A program made the translations under genes and the position numbers. Below the pieces are notes generated by a model. That model did no database searches and was not told where the DNA came from. It was given only the letters and a program-made list of their open reading frames with translations. Below, one piece after another: positions 30,519 to 39,473 of a DNA stretch of 64,000 nucleotides. The DNA lies in the NCBI RefSeq assembly GCF_014200435.1, contig NZ_JACHBR010000001.1, positions 1,364,001-1,428,000 of the forward strand, given 5' to 3'. Positions within the stretch are counted from its first letter, which is position 1, and the number at the start of each line of letters is the position of its first letter. The DNA comes from Sphaerisporangium krabiense. GTDB taxonomy: Bacteria > Actinomycetota > Actinomycetes > Streptosporangiales > Streptosporangiaceae.

Positions 30519-31493
30519 CTACGGCACCTGCGCGTAGGAGTGCAGGCCCGACAGGAAGATGTTCACACCCACCAGGTTGAAGACGAGGCAGCCGAAGGCG
30601 ATGAGCTGGACGATCGTCGCGGCCCTGCCCCGCCACCCCGCGGTCGCCTTCGCGTGCAGGTAGGCCGCGTAGGCGATCCAGGTGATGAACGACCAGACCT
30701 CCTTGGGGTCCCAGCCCCAGTAACGTCCCCACGCCTTGTCGGCCCACAGGGCGCCCGCGATGACGGCGAACGTCCAGATGGGGAAGGCGATGACGATGGC
30801 CTGGTGGGCGACCCTCTCCAGGACGTCCCTCGTGGGCAGCCGCGACGGGCCGTCCTTGCGCGCCAGGAACAGGATCCCGGCGACCCCGGCGACGATGAAC
30901 AGACCCGCGGCGATGATCGCCGCCGTCACATGGATGGCGATCCAGTAAGAGTTCAGTGCCGGAACGACAGGGCCGGCCTGTACGTGGAGGTAACGTACGG
31001 CGAACCCGAGCACCAGGGCGGCGGCCAGGCAGACGAACGCGCCGAGGAAGCGCACCGGCTGGCGGGCCTGCATCACCAGGAACGCGCCGACCGCGGCGAT
31101 GCAGATGGCCACCACGAACTCGTACATGTTCGCCCACGGCCAGCGGCCCACCGCGAGGCCCCTGGTGATGAGGGCGGCGACGTTGGCCGCGAGGCCCAGC
31201 CAGCTCAGGGCCACCGCGATGGCGCCCGTGCGCCGTACCCAGGACGTCGTGGGGGGCGGCGCGGCGACAGGGGCGTCAGGGCCGCCATCGCCGGCGGGGC
31301 CGGTGTGCCCGGCGTCCTCGGCGCCCGCGCCCACCGTGACCAGCTTGCGGACCGGCGTGGCCGTCGCGGCCCTGATCCGGCCGAAGCCGAGGTCCAGCGC
31401 GTAGCCGATCATGGCGAGCACGTAGAGCAGGACGGTCGCCAGGATCAGCTGGTCGCTGAGCGCGGCGAGTCCGGAGTCGATCTCAGTGGGCAT
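30519..31493 (-). CDS. ccsB: Cytochrome c biogenesis protein CcsB
   Basis: The ATG at 31491-31493 gives a 324-residue protein with about eight membrane helices. It shows the heme-handling WGWDPKEVWSFITW motif and flanking His residues of the CcsA/CcsB family, which carries heme across the membrane and joins it to apocytochrome c in system II maturation. A Pro/Gly-rich loop (about residues 60-85) is an insertion. It overlaps the end of resB by 11 bases and is the last gene of the cluster. Confidence 0.93.
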   Translation of the reverse strand: MPTEIDSGLAALSDQLILATVLLYVLAMIGYALDLGFGRIRAATATPVRKLVTVGAGAEDAGHTGPAGDGGPDAPVAAPPPTTSWVRRTGAIAVALSWLGLAANVAALITRGLAVGRWPWANMYEFVVAICIAAVGAFLVMQARQPVRFLGAFVCLAAALVLGFAVRYLHVQAGPVVPALNSYWIAIHVTAAIIAAGLFIVAGVAGILFLARKDGPSRLPTRDVLERVAHQAIVIAFPIWTFAVIAGALWADKAWGRYWGWDPKEVWSFITWIAYAAYLHAKATAGWRGRAATIVQLIAFGCLVFNLVGVNIFLSGLHSYAQVP

Positions 31494-33072
31494 TGTTCGC
31501 TCCTTCACGCGAGGCGGCCTCGCCGGCCTCGGTCCCTCGAAGGGACGTGACGATCGTGGAGAACTCCTCGGCGAAGGCGGCGCCGCCCTCGGTGCGGGTC
31601 AGGCCGCCGGCCTCGACCGTCGTCTCCTCGCCTTCGGCGGCCTCGGCGACCCGGACGAACACCCGGCGGCGGCGCACGGTCAGCGAGAGCACGAGGCCGA
31701 GCACGGCCAGGGCGGCGGCCACCAGGGCGGGGCCGCGGCCGGGGTCGTAGGCGATCTGCAGGCTGATCCACTCCCGGACGCCGGTGAGCTGGACCGAGCC
31801 GGCGCCTCCGGGCAGCGGCAGCGTGTCGCCGACGGCGAGTGGCTTGGTCTTCAGCCCCATGACCAGGGGCTTGAGGTTCGTCGTGTCGAGCTGGTACACC
31901 GACTGCGGCTGGCCGCTCTTCAGCCCGAGGTCGCCGGAGAAGGCGAACACCTGGGCGGTGGGGTTGGCGGCGCCGGGGAACACCGACACCCACGAGCCGT
32001 CCGCGGCGGGCACGGTGGTCGGCAGGAACCGCACCAGGAACCCGAGCTGCGACGGCTCGGCGTCCGGCACCTTGATCACGCACTCGGAGGTGTAGGTCAC
32101 CTGGTCGGCGGTGAGGCAGGGCACCGGGCCCTCGAACGCCACCTGGCCCTTGCCGTCGAGCACCTTGAACATCGGGGCGTAGCCGTGGCCGAGCAGGTAG
32201 GTCTGCGTGCCGTTCACGTCGAGCGGCTCGTTGACCTCCAGGTCGTAGGGGCGTTCGGCCGCGCCGGGGCGGTCGGTGACCTTCAGGCGCGCCGAAAAGG
32301 TGAGCGGCTGCCCGCGCCGCTCCCCCGCCGCGACGTAGGTGGCCTGGAAGTCCTCCAGGGTGAAGGAGAACGGCTCCAGCGACTGGGCCGACACCCTCTG
32401 CCCGGGGATGTACCGGTCGTAGGCGGCGACGGTGTTGGCGAAGCCGTTGCCCTCGACCAGCAGCACGTTGCCGCGGTAGCCGAACAGGGCGCCGACGCCG
32501 ACCGCGACCAGCAGGCCGAGCAGGGCGACGTGGAAGAGCAGGTTGCCGGTCTCGCGCAGGTACCCCTTCTCCGCGGACACCCAGCCGGGCCCGGTGACGG
32601 TGCGGAACCGCCTTCTCCTCAGCTCCGCCGCGACCCGCTCGACCGTGGCGCCGGGAGCGGTGAAGGAGGCGTGCTGCGGCAGCCGGGACAGGTTGCGCGG
32701 GGCCGCGGGCGGCCTGCGCCGCAGCTCGCGCAGGTGTGCCGTGGTCCTCGGGACGATGCACCCGGCGAGCGAGACGAACAGCAGCAGGTAGGTGGCCGCG
32801 AACCACGGCGCGGTGAACACGTCGAACAGCCACAGCCGGTCCAGCCAGGCGGCCAGGCCGGGGCTGTCCTTGAAGTACTGGGCGACCTTGTCGGGGCTGA
32901 TCGAGCGCTGCGGGTAGATCGAGCCGGGCACCGAGGCGAGCGCGAACAGGAACAGCAGGATCAGCGCGGTGCGCATCGAGGTGAGCAGGCGCCAGCCCCA
33001 GCGCAGCCATCCCATGGGCCCGAGACCCACGGGGCGCGCCGGGTCGGCCCGGACCTCTTCGGTCAGCGACAT
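31483..33072 (-). CDS. resB: Cytochrome c biogenesis protein ResB
   Basis: The start is the ATG at 33070-33072, overlapping the ccdA stop as ATGA; the longer upstream frame only shadows ccdA. The 529-residue protein has three membrane helices near the N-terminus (including SMRTALILLFLFALASVPG), a large extracytoplasmic domain and one C-terminal helix before a hydrophilic tail. This is the ResB/Ccs1 layout; with CcsB it forms the system II heme ligation complex. Confidence 0.93.
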   Translation of the reverse strand: MSLTEEVRADPARPVGLGPMGWLRWGWRLLTSMRTALILLFLFALASVPGSIYPQRSISPDKVAQYFKDSPGLAAWLDRLWLFDVFTAPWFAATYLLLFVSLAGCIVPRTTAHLRELRRRPPAAPRNLSRLPQHASFTAPGATVERVAAELRRRRFRTVTGPGWVSAEKGYLRETGNLLFHVALLGLLVAVGVGALFGYRGNVLLVEGNGFANTVAAYDRYIPGQRVSAQSLEPFSFTLEDFQATYVAAGERRGQPLTFSARLKVTDRPGAAERPYDLEVNEPLDVNGTQTYLLGHGYAPMFKVLDGKGQVAFEGPVPCLTADQVTYTSECVIKVPDAEPSQLGFLVRFLPTTVPAADGSWVSVFPGAANPTAQVFAFSGDLGLKSGQPQSVYQLDTTNLKPLVMGLKTKPLAVGDTLPLPGGAGSVQLTGVREWISLQIAYDPGRGPALVAAALAVLGLVLSLTVRRRRVFVRVAEAAEGEETTVEAGGLTRTEGGAAFAEEFSTIVTSLRGTEAGEAASREGANNAH

Positions 33073-33803
33073 CAGATCACCGGCTCGAATCCGCCGACCC
33101 AGCCCTGCATGCTCGCGATCATCTGCGTCCAGAGGCCGGTCACCAGCAGGACGCCCACCAGGACCAGCATGGCGCCGCCGGCGCGGGTGATGAGCGGGGA
33201 GTGGCGGCGCACCGCCGAGAACGTCCTGATCGCCTTGCGGTAGGCCAGCGCGGCCAGCACGAACGGCACGCCGAGCCCGAGCGCGTAGGCGAAGGCCAGC
33301 GCGGCGCCGCGCACCGCGCTCGCCTGGTCCAGCGAGAGCGCGAGGACGGCGGACAGCGTGGGGCCGATGCAGGGGGTCCAGCCAAGGCCGAACACGATGC
33401 CGAGCAGGGGCGCGCCCGCGACGCCCGCCGCGGGCAGGCGGTGGATGCGCACGTCGCGCTGCAGGCCCGGGATCACGCCCAGGAAGGCCAGGCCGAGCAC
33501 GATCGTCAGCGCGCCCAGCACCCGGGTGATCACCTCGGCGTTGCCGTGCAGCGCCGAGCCGAGGCCGCCGAACAGCGCGCCGCCGAGCACGAACACCAGC
33601 GAGAAGCCCAGCACGAACAGGGCGCTGCCCGCGATCATGCGGCCACGCCTGGGGTCGCCGCTCATGCCGGTGACGTAGGACAGGTAGCCGGGCACCAGGG
33701 GCAGGACGCACGGGGACAGGAACGACACCAGCCCGGCCGCCAGCGCGACGGGCAGGGCCACCAGCAGCGAACCGGCCGCGATGGTGGTCGTGAGGCCGCT
33801 CAC
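33072..33803 (-). CDS. ccdA: Thiol-disulfide electron carrier CcdA
   Basis: The 243-residue membrane protein starts at GTG 33803 and has six helices. Its two redox cysteines are in FLSPCVLPLVPGYLSY and GLGWTPCIGPTL. It passes reducing power from cytoplasmic thioredoxin to outer thiol-disulfide proteins, keeping apocytochrome c cysteines reduced. It lies between a TlpA-like protein, its likely partner, and resB. Confidence 0.94.
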   Translation of the reverse strand: MSGLTTTIAAGSLLVALPVALAAGLVSFLSPCVLPLVPGYLSYVTGMSGDPRRGRMIAGSALFVLGFSLVFVLGGALFGGLGSALHGNAEVITRVLGALTIVLGLAFLGVIPGLQRDVRIHRLPAAGVAGAPLLGIVFGLGWTPCIGPTLSAVLALSLDQASAVRGAALAFAYALGLGVPFVLAALAYRKAIRTFSAVRRHSPLITRAGGAMLVLVGVLLVTGLWTQMIASMQGWVGGFEPVI

Positions 33804-33836
33804 CGCGCGGCCCTCCGGGCGGCGTGGGGACGGACG

Positions 33837-34418
33837 CTACTTCTCATCGCTGACCTTGGTCACCACGTTGAGCAGGTCGGAGTGGCGCACCTCGCCGAGG
33901 GCGCGCGCCGCGACCCTCCCCTGCCGGTCGAGCACGAGCGTGGAGGGGATGGCGGCGGGGTTGACCATGCCGTGGAAGGCCAGCGCGACCTTGCCCGGCT
34001 GGTCGAACAGGCTGGGGTACCCCGGCTGCTGAGTGCGCTGGAAGGCCAGCGCCTGCGCCTTGTCGTCCTTGAAGTCGACGCCGAGGAAGGTGACGCCGTG
34101 GTCCTTGGTCTTGGCGGCGATGTCCTTGAGCACCGGGGCCTCGCTGCGGCACGGGGCGCACCAGGACGCCCAGAAGTTGAGCACGAGGACCTTGCCCTTG
34201 TGGTCGGCGAGGGCGGCGGCCGTGCCTTCCAGGGTCTGGCCCTGGACCTCGGGGGCCGCCTGGCGCTGACCGGCCGGGACGACGAGCATGCTTCCGTCGC
34301 CGGCGACGAAGCGTGTGTCGCCCGACTGCGGCTGGGCGCCCTGCTGGGTTCCCGCGCAGCCCGCTAGGGCCGCCATGGCCAGCACGGCGGCGAGGAGGGC
34401 ACGTGGCTTCGCGGACAC
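33837..34418 (-). CDS. TlpA/ResA-like thioredoxin lipoprotein
   Basis: The 193-residue protein begins with a lipoprotein signal ending LAGC (Cys21), so it is anchored outside the membrane. The thioredoxin fold carries [16 protein letters not shown] with a CxxC active site and the cis-Pro region [14 protein letters not shown]. It probably reduces apocytochrome c before heme attachment, fed by CcdA encoded 33 bases downstream. The start is GTG 34418 with a GGAG site about 10 bases upstream. Confidence 0.92.
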   Translation of the reverse strand: MSAKPRALLAAVLAMAALAGCAGTQQGAQPQSGDTRFVAGDGSMLVVPAGQRQAAPEVQGQTLEGTAAALADHKGKVLVLNFWASWCAPCRSEAPVLKDIAAKTKDHGVTFLGVDFKDDKAQALAFQRTQQPGYPSLFDQPGKVALAFHGMVNPAAIPSTLVLDRQGRVAARALGEVRHSDLLNVVTKVSDEK

Positions 34419-34514
34419 CGAGAAGGGTCTCCTTGTACTACGACCGGTAGAGCTTCAAACCCTACCCAGCAGGACGCACGCCCCCGAATCCGGGGCGGCG
34501 CCGCGTCGGGACGA

Positions 34515-35156
34515 CTATCGCCTGTTGCCTGGTTTGAGCAGTTTAGGCGGTTTGACGAGCGCACCTGCCGGTTCGCTGTAGCCGATGCTCGCCAGCCGGT
34601 CACCCTCGAAGGTGAAGCTCGTCAGGCTGGCCAGCGAGCACTGGCGGCGGCGCGGATCGTGCCACAGCCTGCGGCCCTCGGCGGCCAGGCGGATGATCCA
34701 GATCGGGAGCTGGTGGCTGACCAGCACGACCTCGTGGCCGCGGGACTCCGCCCTGGCCGCGTTGACGATCGACCGCATGCGCTCGACGACCTGGACGTAC
34801 GGCTCGCCCCACGAGGGCCGGGCGGGGTTCCACAGATGACGGTAGTTGCCCGGCGCGCGGAACATGCCGCCGACGGGAACGCCCTCGAAGACGTTGTCGG
34901 CCTCGATCAGGCGGTCGTCGGTGCGGATCTCCAGGCGGAACGTCTGCGCGACCGGCGCGGCGGTCTCCTGGGCGCGCTCCAGCGGGGAGCTGTAGAGCGC
35001 GACGACGTCGCGGCCCGCGAGCGCCTTGGCCACCAGTTCGGCCATCGAGCGGCCGTTGTCGGACAAGTGGTACCCGGGCAGCCGGCCGTACAGAAGCCCA
35101 TGCGGATTGTGCACCTCTCCGTGGCGGAGCAGGTGAACAACGGTGCTTTCAGTCAT
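34515..35156 (-). CDS. Histidine phosphatase family protein (phosphoglycerate mutase-like)
   Basis: The 213-residue protein has the catalytic VVHLLRHGEVHNP motif near its N-terminus and the second His in VVLVSHQLPIWI, marks of the histidine phosphatase fold. The substrate is unknown. An equivalent gene sits between hemL and the cytochrome c genes in Mycobacterium (as I recall, Rv0525), so its place in this cluster is old. The LysR gene ends 13 bases upstream. Confidence 0.87.
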   Translation of the reverse strand: MTESTVVHLLRHGEVHNPHGLLYGRLPGYHLSDNGRSMAELVAKALAGRDVVALYSSPLERAQETAAPVAQTFRLEIRTDDRLIEADNVFEGVPVGGMFRAPGNYRHLWNPARPSWGEPYVQVVERMRSIVNAARAESRGHEVVLVSHQLPIWIIRLAAEGRRLWHDPRRRQCSLASLTSFTFEGDRLASIGYSEPAGALVKPPKLLKPGNRR

Positions 35157-35169
35157 GACGGACACCAGC

Positions 35170-36099
35170 CTACTGTCCGGACCGCTCTGCGGCCGTCAGG
35201 CCGGGCGGCGGTGTCATCTGGCGCAGCACCTCGACGGCCGCGCGGATGGCCGGGCGGCGCGCCGCGTCGGTGCGCCAGATCGCGAAGATGCGCCGCAGGG
35301 GCCTCGGCCGCAGCGGCACGGCCCGGACCTCGCGCGGCAGGTCACCGCGCCCGAGGCGCGGGATCAGCGCCAGCCCGTGCCCGGCCGCGACCAGCGCGAC
35401 CTGCGTGGGGTACTCGTCGGCGATGCAGGAGAAGTCCGGCTCCAGGGCGGCCGTCCTCAGCGTCAGCACGAGCCAGTCGTGGCAGACCATGCCCGGCGAC
35501 GAGCCGATCCACCGCTCGCCGGTCAGCTCGGCCAGGTCGACCTCGTCGCGGGCGGCCAGCGGATGCCCGGCCGGGAGGACGACGTCGGCCGGGTCCTCGA
35601 AGAGGGCCGCGCGGGACAGGCCCTCGGGGAGCGCCATCGGGCGGTTCAGCCAGTCCTGGACGATGGCCAGGTCCAGCTCGCCGCGGGCCACCTCGCGGAT
35701 CTGGCGCTCGGGTTCGCGCTCGTACAGCATCAGGTCCAGCTCGGGGTGGCGCCGCTTGAGCTCGCAGAGCGCGCCCGGCATGACGCCGCGGGCCGCGGTC
35801 GGGAACGCGGCGATCAGCAGGCGGCCGACGACGGTGCCGCGCAGCGCCTCGAAGTCGGCCTCCGCGGTCTCCACCAGGGCGAGGATGCGTTCGGCGTGCT
35901 CGGCGAGCAGCCCGGCGGCGTCGGTGAGCTTGACGCCGCGCCCGCTGCGCTCAAGGAGCGTGGAGCCGGTCTCGCGCTCCAGCTTGGCGAGCTGCTGCGA
36001 GATCGCCGAAGGCGTGACCATGAGCGCCTCGGCGGCGGCGCCCACCGATCCGTACACCGCGACCGCGTGCAGGGCCTTGAGGCGGTGGAGATCCAACAT
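35170..36099 (-). CDS. LysR family transcriptional regulator
   Basis: This 309-residue protein has the LysR helix-turn-helix at residues 1-60 (LKALHAVAVYGSVGAAAEALMVTPSAISQQLAKLE) and a substrate-binding domain after residue 90. It sits between hemL (50 bases upstream) and the histidine phosphatase gene, all on the same strand. LysR regulators normally control a divergent gene and here no divergent neighbour exists, so its target is unclear. The cluster in Mycobacterium lacks this gene as far as I recall, which suggests a later insertion. Confidence 0.9.
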   Translation of the reverse strand: MLDLHRLKALHAVAVYGSVGAAAEALMVTPSAISQQLAKLERETGSTLLERSGRGVKLTDAAGLLAEHAERILALVETAEADFEALRGTVVGRLLIAAFPTAARGVMPGALCELKRRHPELDLMLYEREPERQIREVARGELDLAIVQDWLNRPMALPEGLSRAALFEDPADVVLPAGHPLAARDEVDLAELTGERWIGSSPGMVCHDWLVLTLRTAALEPDFSCIADEYPTQVALVAAGHGLALIPRLGRGDLPREVRAVPLRPRPLRRIFAIWRTDAARRPAIRAAVEVLRQMTPPPGLTAAERSGQ

Positions 36100-36149
36100 A
36101 CAGAAATGCTAAACGATGACCGCCGCACCGTCGCGAGCCGCTGAAGGCT

Positions 36150-37463
36150 TTACTCGTCTCCCGGCTTCCCGGCCGCCGCCGCGGCGGCCTTGGCGGCGGC
36201 GGGGAGCGCCTCGGCCACCCGGGCCACGGCCTCCTCGTCGTGGGCGGCCGACAGGAACCACGCCTCGTAGGCCGACGGCGGCAGGTAGACCCCCTGGTCG
36301 AGCATCGAGTGGAAGAACGCCCGATAGGCCCCGGCGTCCTGGGCGCGGGCGCCGTCGAAGTCGGTCACGGGGTCGGCCGTGAAGAAGATCGAGAACAGGT
36401 TGCCCGCGCGCTGGAGGCGGTGCGGCACCCCGGCCGCGGCCAGCGCGTCGGAGGCGGCCCGCCCGATGATCAGCGCCGCGGCGTCCACGCGGTCGTAGAC
36501 CTCGGCGTCGCAGGCCCGCAGCGTGGCCAGGCCCGCCGCGGTGGCCAGCGGGTTCCCCGACAGCGTGCCCGCCTGGTACACGGGACCCTCGGGGGCCAGC
36601 CTGTCCATGACCTCGGCGCGGCCGCCGAACGCCGCCGCGGGCAGCCCGCCGCCCATCACCTTGCCGAACGTCATCAGATCGGCCTCGACCGGGTCCAGGC
36701 CGTACCAGCCCGAGGCGGAGACCCGGAAGCCGGTCAGCACCTCGTCCAGGATCAGCAGCGCGCCCGAGGCCGTGCACAGCTCGCGCAGCAGGGCGTTGAA
36801 GCCGGGCGCGGGCGGCACCACCCCCATGTTGGCCGGGCACGCCTCGGTGATCACGCAGGCGATCTCGCCGCCGAAGGACGCGAACGCCTCGCGCACCAGG
36901 TCGGGCGCGTTGTACGGCAGCACGATCGTGTCGGCGGCGGACGCGCCGGTCACGCCCGGGGTGTCGGGCAGGCCGAAGGTGACCACGCCCGAGCCGGCCG
37001 AGGCGAGCAGGGCGTCCACGTGCCCGTGGTAGCACCCGGCGAACTTCACCACGCGGGAACGGCCGGTGAAGCCGCGCGCGAGCCGCACCGCCGACATGGT
37101 GGCCTCGGTGCCGGAGCTGACCAGCCGCACCTTCTCCACCGGGCCCACCCGCGCCACCAGCTCCTCGGCCAGCGCGACCTCGCCAGGAGTCGCCGTGCCG
37201 AAGGAGGTGCCGCGGGACAGCGCCTCGGCGAGGGCCTCCACCACGGCCGGGTGACGGTGCCCGAGGATCATCGGACCCCAGGAGCACACCAGGTCGACGT
37301 ACCGGTTGCCGTCGGCGTCCACGATGTACGGCCCCTCACCGGACTCCATGAACCTGGGAGTGCCGCCGACGGCGCCGAAGGCGCGCACCGGGGAGTTCAC
37401 CCCGCCGGGCACCACGGCCCGGGCACGATCGAACAGGGCCTCTGAGATCTTCGTAAGGCTCAC
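36150..37463 (-). CDS. hemL: Glutamate-1-semialdehyde 2,1-aminomutase
   Basis: The 437-residue PLP enzyme converts glutamate-1-semialdehyde to 5-aminolevulinate, the second step of the C5 heme pathway begun by HemA encoded 6 kb away. [15 protein letters not shown] near the N-terminus, the cofactor Asp in [10 protein letters not shown], and the PLP Lys in [12 protein letters not shown] are present. Upstream lies a region of strong inverted repeats rather than a recognisable promoter. Confidence 0.95.
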   Translation of the reverse strand: MSLTKISEALFDRARAVVPGGVNSPVRAFGAVGGTPRFMESGEGPYIVDADGNRYVDLVCSWGPMILGHRHPAVVEALAEALSRGTSFGTATPGEVALAEELVARVGPVEKVRLVSSGTEATMSAVRLARGFTGRSRVVKFAGCYHGHVDALLASAGSGVVTFGLPDTPGVTGASAADTIVLPYNAPDLVREAFASFGGEIACVITEACPANMGVVPPAPGFNALLRELCTASGALLILDEVLTGFRVSASGWYGLDPVEADLMTFGKVMGGGLPAAAFGGRAEVMDRLAPEGPVYQAGTLSGNPLATAAGLATLRACDAEVYDRVDAAALIIGRAASDALAAAGVPHRLQRAGNLFSIFFTADPVTDFDGARAQDAGAYRAFFHSMLDQGVYLPPSAYEAWFLSAAHDEEAVARVAEALPAAAKAAAAAAGKPGDE

Positions 37464-37489
37464 CCGTCCAGGCTAGTGCAGTGCCTATG

Positions 37490-37508
37490 GCGCGGCCTCC
37501 GGCCGCGC
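37490..37508. repeat. GC-rich hairpin upstream of hemL
   Basis: GCGCGGCC (37490-37497) and GGCCGCGC (37501-37508) form a perfect 8-bp stem with a three-base loop. It is the first of three inverted repeats in the 198-base gap between the primase-like gene and hemL. Confidence 0.6.
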
Positions 37509-37511
37509 GGC

Positions 37512-37610
37512 GTGAGGGCGCCTTTGAGCCGGTGCTCTTCCGCCGTCCCGCGCAAGGGATCGTTCCTCACCCTTGCGCGTGCCGGCTCCAGAGCACCGGC
37601 GCGCCCTCAC
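37512..37610. repeat. Long nested inverted repeat
   Basis: Three perfect stems are nested: GTGAGGGCGC (37512-37521) with GCGCCCTCAC (37601-37610); GCCGGTGCTCT (37528-37538) with AGAGCACCGGC (37590-37600); and GCGCAAGGG (37550-37558) with CCCTTGCGC (37570-37578). In all 30 base pairs are formed in about 99 bases. The left side has a six-base bulge (37522-37527), and unpaired stretches separate the middle and inner stems. No reading frame fits it. It could be a terminator complex, a structured RNA, or a REP/MITE-like element. Confidence 0.75.
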
Positions 37611-37631
37611 GGGATGAGGGTGGGCACTTTT

Positions 37632-37655
37632 GCGTCTTCGCGCTAGGGAAGACGC
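37632..37655 (-). terminator. Hairpin after the primase-like gene
   Basis: GCGTCTTC (37632-37639) and GAAGACGC (37648-37655) form an 8-bp stem with an eight-base loop, seven bases beyond the stop of the minus-strand primase-like gene. A terminator for the hem/primase-like transcript is likely, though the bases after it are not T-rich on that strand. Confidence 0.5.
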
Positions 37656-37661
37656 TTGTCC

Positions 37662-38315
37662 TCACTCGCAGGCGTCGGCCAGGTGGTCCAGGACGTGGAG
37701 GGGGTCGGGGAGAGGACGGCCGTCGGGCGGGCGGAGCCAGCGGGCGTGGCTGCCGTCGGCCAGGGACGACGGCGGGGCCAGGACGTAGCTGTCACGGCAG
37801 TGCCAGCGCAGGCCGGGGGTCTCGTCGATGCTCTCGGGGCCGCAGTCCAGGTGGCAGGACCACCACTCGTCCTCGTCCTCGGGAGCGCCGCGGGTGGCCA
37901 CGTAAAAAAGGACCCGGTCGCCTGTCGTGGCGACCGGGCCCGTCGCGAAGCCGGATTCCTCCATCGCGACCAGTGCGGTGTGGCCCGCCGTGGCGGGCAC
38001 GTCGAACACGTCGAATACCCTGCCCGTGGGAAGGATGACGTTGGCCTCGGGGTTCTGCTCCCACCATCGAGTGAGCAGAGCGGTGTCCGTGGTCGCCATC
38101 ATCTGCCAGGCCGGCGACAGCGGATGCGCCCCGGGGTCGGGACAGCCGACGCGGTCGCACGAACAGGCGCGCCGTCCCTCGCGCATCGGATGCGCGCCGA
38201 GGACGCTCGCCCAGCCCAGTTCCGCGTACTCCAGCACCGAGGTGATCGTCTGCGCCCTGCCATGGGCCCGGCCTCGCTTCTTGGCCCGGCGAGCCGCCAG
38301 CGGCACCCCCACCAT
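37662..38315 (-). CDS. Primase-polymerase (Prim-Pol)-like protein, probably inactive
   Basis: The ATG at 38313-38315 has a GGAGGA site, giving 217 residues. The N-terminal VLEYAELGWASVLGAHP, the cysteine motif ACSCDRVGCPDPGAHPL (residues ~50-66) and WWEQNPEANVILPTGRVFDV match the N-terminal bifunctional primase/polymerase domain. In active enzymes the strand reads like VxDxDP with two catalytic Asp; here it is FDVFDVP (Asp102, Asp105), so the usual spacing is lost and catalysis is doubtful. No helicase domain follows, so it is not a plasmid replication protein. Actinomycetes have many such stand-alone copies, with unknown role. It follows hemB by 92 bases. Confidence 0.7.
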   Translation of the reverse strand: MVGVPLAARRAKKRGRAHGRAQTITSVLEYAELGWASVLGAHPMREGRRACSCDRVGCPDPGAHPLSPAWQMMATTDTALLTRWWEQNPEANVILPTGRVFDVFDVPATAGHTALVAMEESGFATGPVATTGDRVLFYVATRGAPEDEDEWWSCHLDCGPESIDETPGLRWHCRDSYVLAPPSSLADGSHARWLRPPDGRPLPDPLHVLDHLADACE

Positions 38316-38407
38316 CGTGTTCCTCCCCCACCTCGCCTTTCCCCGATGATGCCCGATGGCGGCCGGGTGAGGTGAGCCGACCCCCGGAAACCACGGAAAA
38401 TGACCCG

Positions 38408-39397
38408 TCAGGGTAGTCTTCTGGCCACTTCCGTAGCCCAATAGGTGAGGATCATGTCGGCGCCCGCGCGCTTGATCGCGATGAGCGACTCCATGATCAC
38501 GCGGTCGCGGTCGATCCAGCCGTTGGCCGCCGCGGCCTCCACCATGGCGTACTCGCCGCTCACCTGGTAGGCAGCCACCGGCACGTCCACGGCGTCGCGC
38601 ACCTGGCGCAGGATGTCCAGGTAGGCCAGCGCGGGCTTGACCATCACCGCGTCGGCGCCCTCGTCCAGGTCCAGGCGCACCTCGCGCAGGGCCTCGCCGA
38701 CCGGGCCCGCGGGGTCCTGCTGGTAGGCGCTCCTGTCACCGAACTGCGGAGCGCACTCGGCCGCGTCCCTGAACGGGCCGTAGAACGCCGAGGCGTACTT
38801 GACCGAGTACGCCAGGATCGGGAGGTGCGGGAAGCCGCCCGCGTCCAGGGCGGCGCGGATCGCGCCCACCTGGCCGTCCATCATGCCGCTCGGCGCGATC
38901 ACCTGCGAGCCCGCGGTCGCCTGGGCGAGAGCGATGGAGGCGTAGCGCTCCAGCGTCGCGTCGTTGTCGACCTCGCCCTCGGGGGTGAGCACGCCGCAGT
39001 GGCCGTGGTCGGTGTACTCGTCCAGGCACGTGTCACTCATGATCACGATGGCGTCGCCCAGGTCGGCGCGCAGCTCGGCCAGCGCCTGCTGCAGGATGCC
39101 GTCCGGGTCGTCCCCCGCCGAGCCGCGGGCGTCCTTCACCGCGGGCACGCCGAACAGGATCAGCCCGCCCACGCCCGCCTCGGCCGCCTCGTTGGCGGCC
39201 TTGCGCAGCGAGTCGACGGTGTGCTGCACCACCCCCGGCATGGACGCGACCGGCTGCGGCTCGCTCACGCCCTCCTTCACGAACATCGGCAGCACCAGTT
39301 CGGCCGGGTGCAGCCGGGTGCCCGCCACCATGCGCCGGATCGGCACGGTTCTGCGCAGCCTGCGGGGCCGCGCGACCGGAAAGCCCGCGTTGCTCAT
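38408..39397 (-). CDS. hemB: Porphobilinogen synthase
   Basis: The ATG at 39395-39397 with a GGAGGGGAGAG site gives 329 residues. The enzyme joins two 5-aminolevulinate molecules to porphobilinogen. Both active-site lysines are visible, in AYSVKYASAFYGPFRDA and in AVMVKPALAYLDI. The metal region SDTCLDEYTDHGHCG holds cysteines typical of zinc-type enzymes. It follows the cobA-hemD fusion gene after 76 bases on the same strand. Confidence 0.95.
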   Translation of the reverse strand: MSNAGFPVARPRRLRRTVPIRRMVAGTRLHPAELVLPMFVKEGVSEPQPVASMPGVVQHTVDSLRKAANEAAEAGVGGLILFGVPAVKDARGSAGDDPDGILQQALAELRADLGDAIVIMSDTCLDEYTDHGHCGVLTPEGEVDNDATLERYASIALAQATAGSQVIAPSGMMDGQVGAIRAALDAGGFPHLPILAYSVKYASAFYGPFRDAAECAPQFGDRSAYQQDPAGPVGEALREVRLDLDEGADAVMVKPALAYLDILRQVRDAVDVPVAAYQVSGEYAMVEAAAANGWIDRDRVIMESLIAIKRAGADMILTYWATEVARRLP

Positions 39398-39473
39398 CGT
39401 CTCTCCCCTCCCTGACCTCGTGCCGTACCGCCGCGCGGGCGGGAACGTCACGATGGGGATGTCGGCTTGATGT

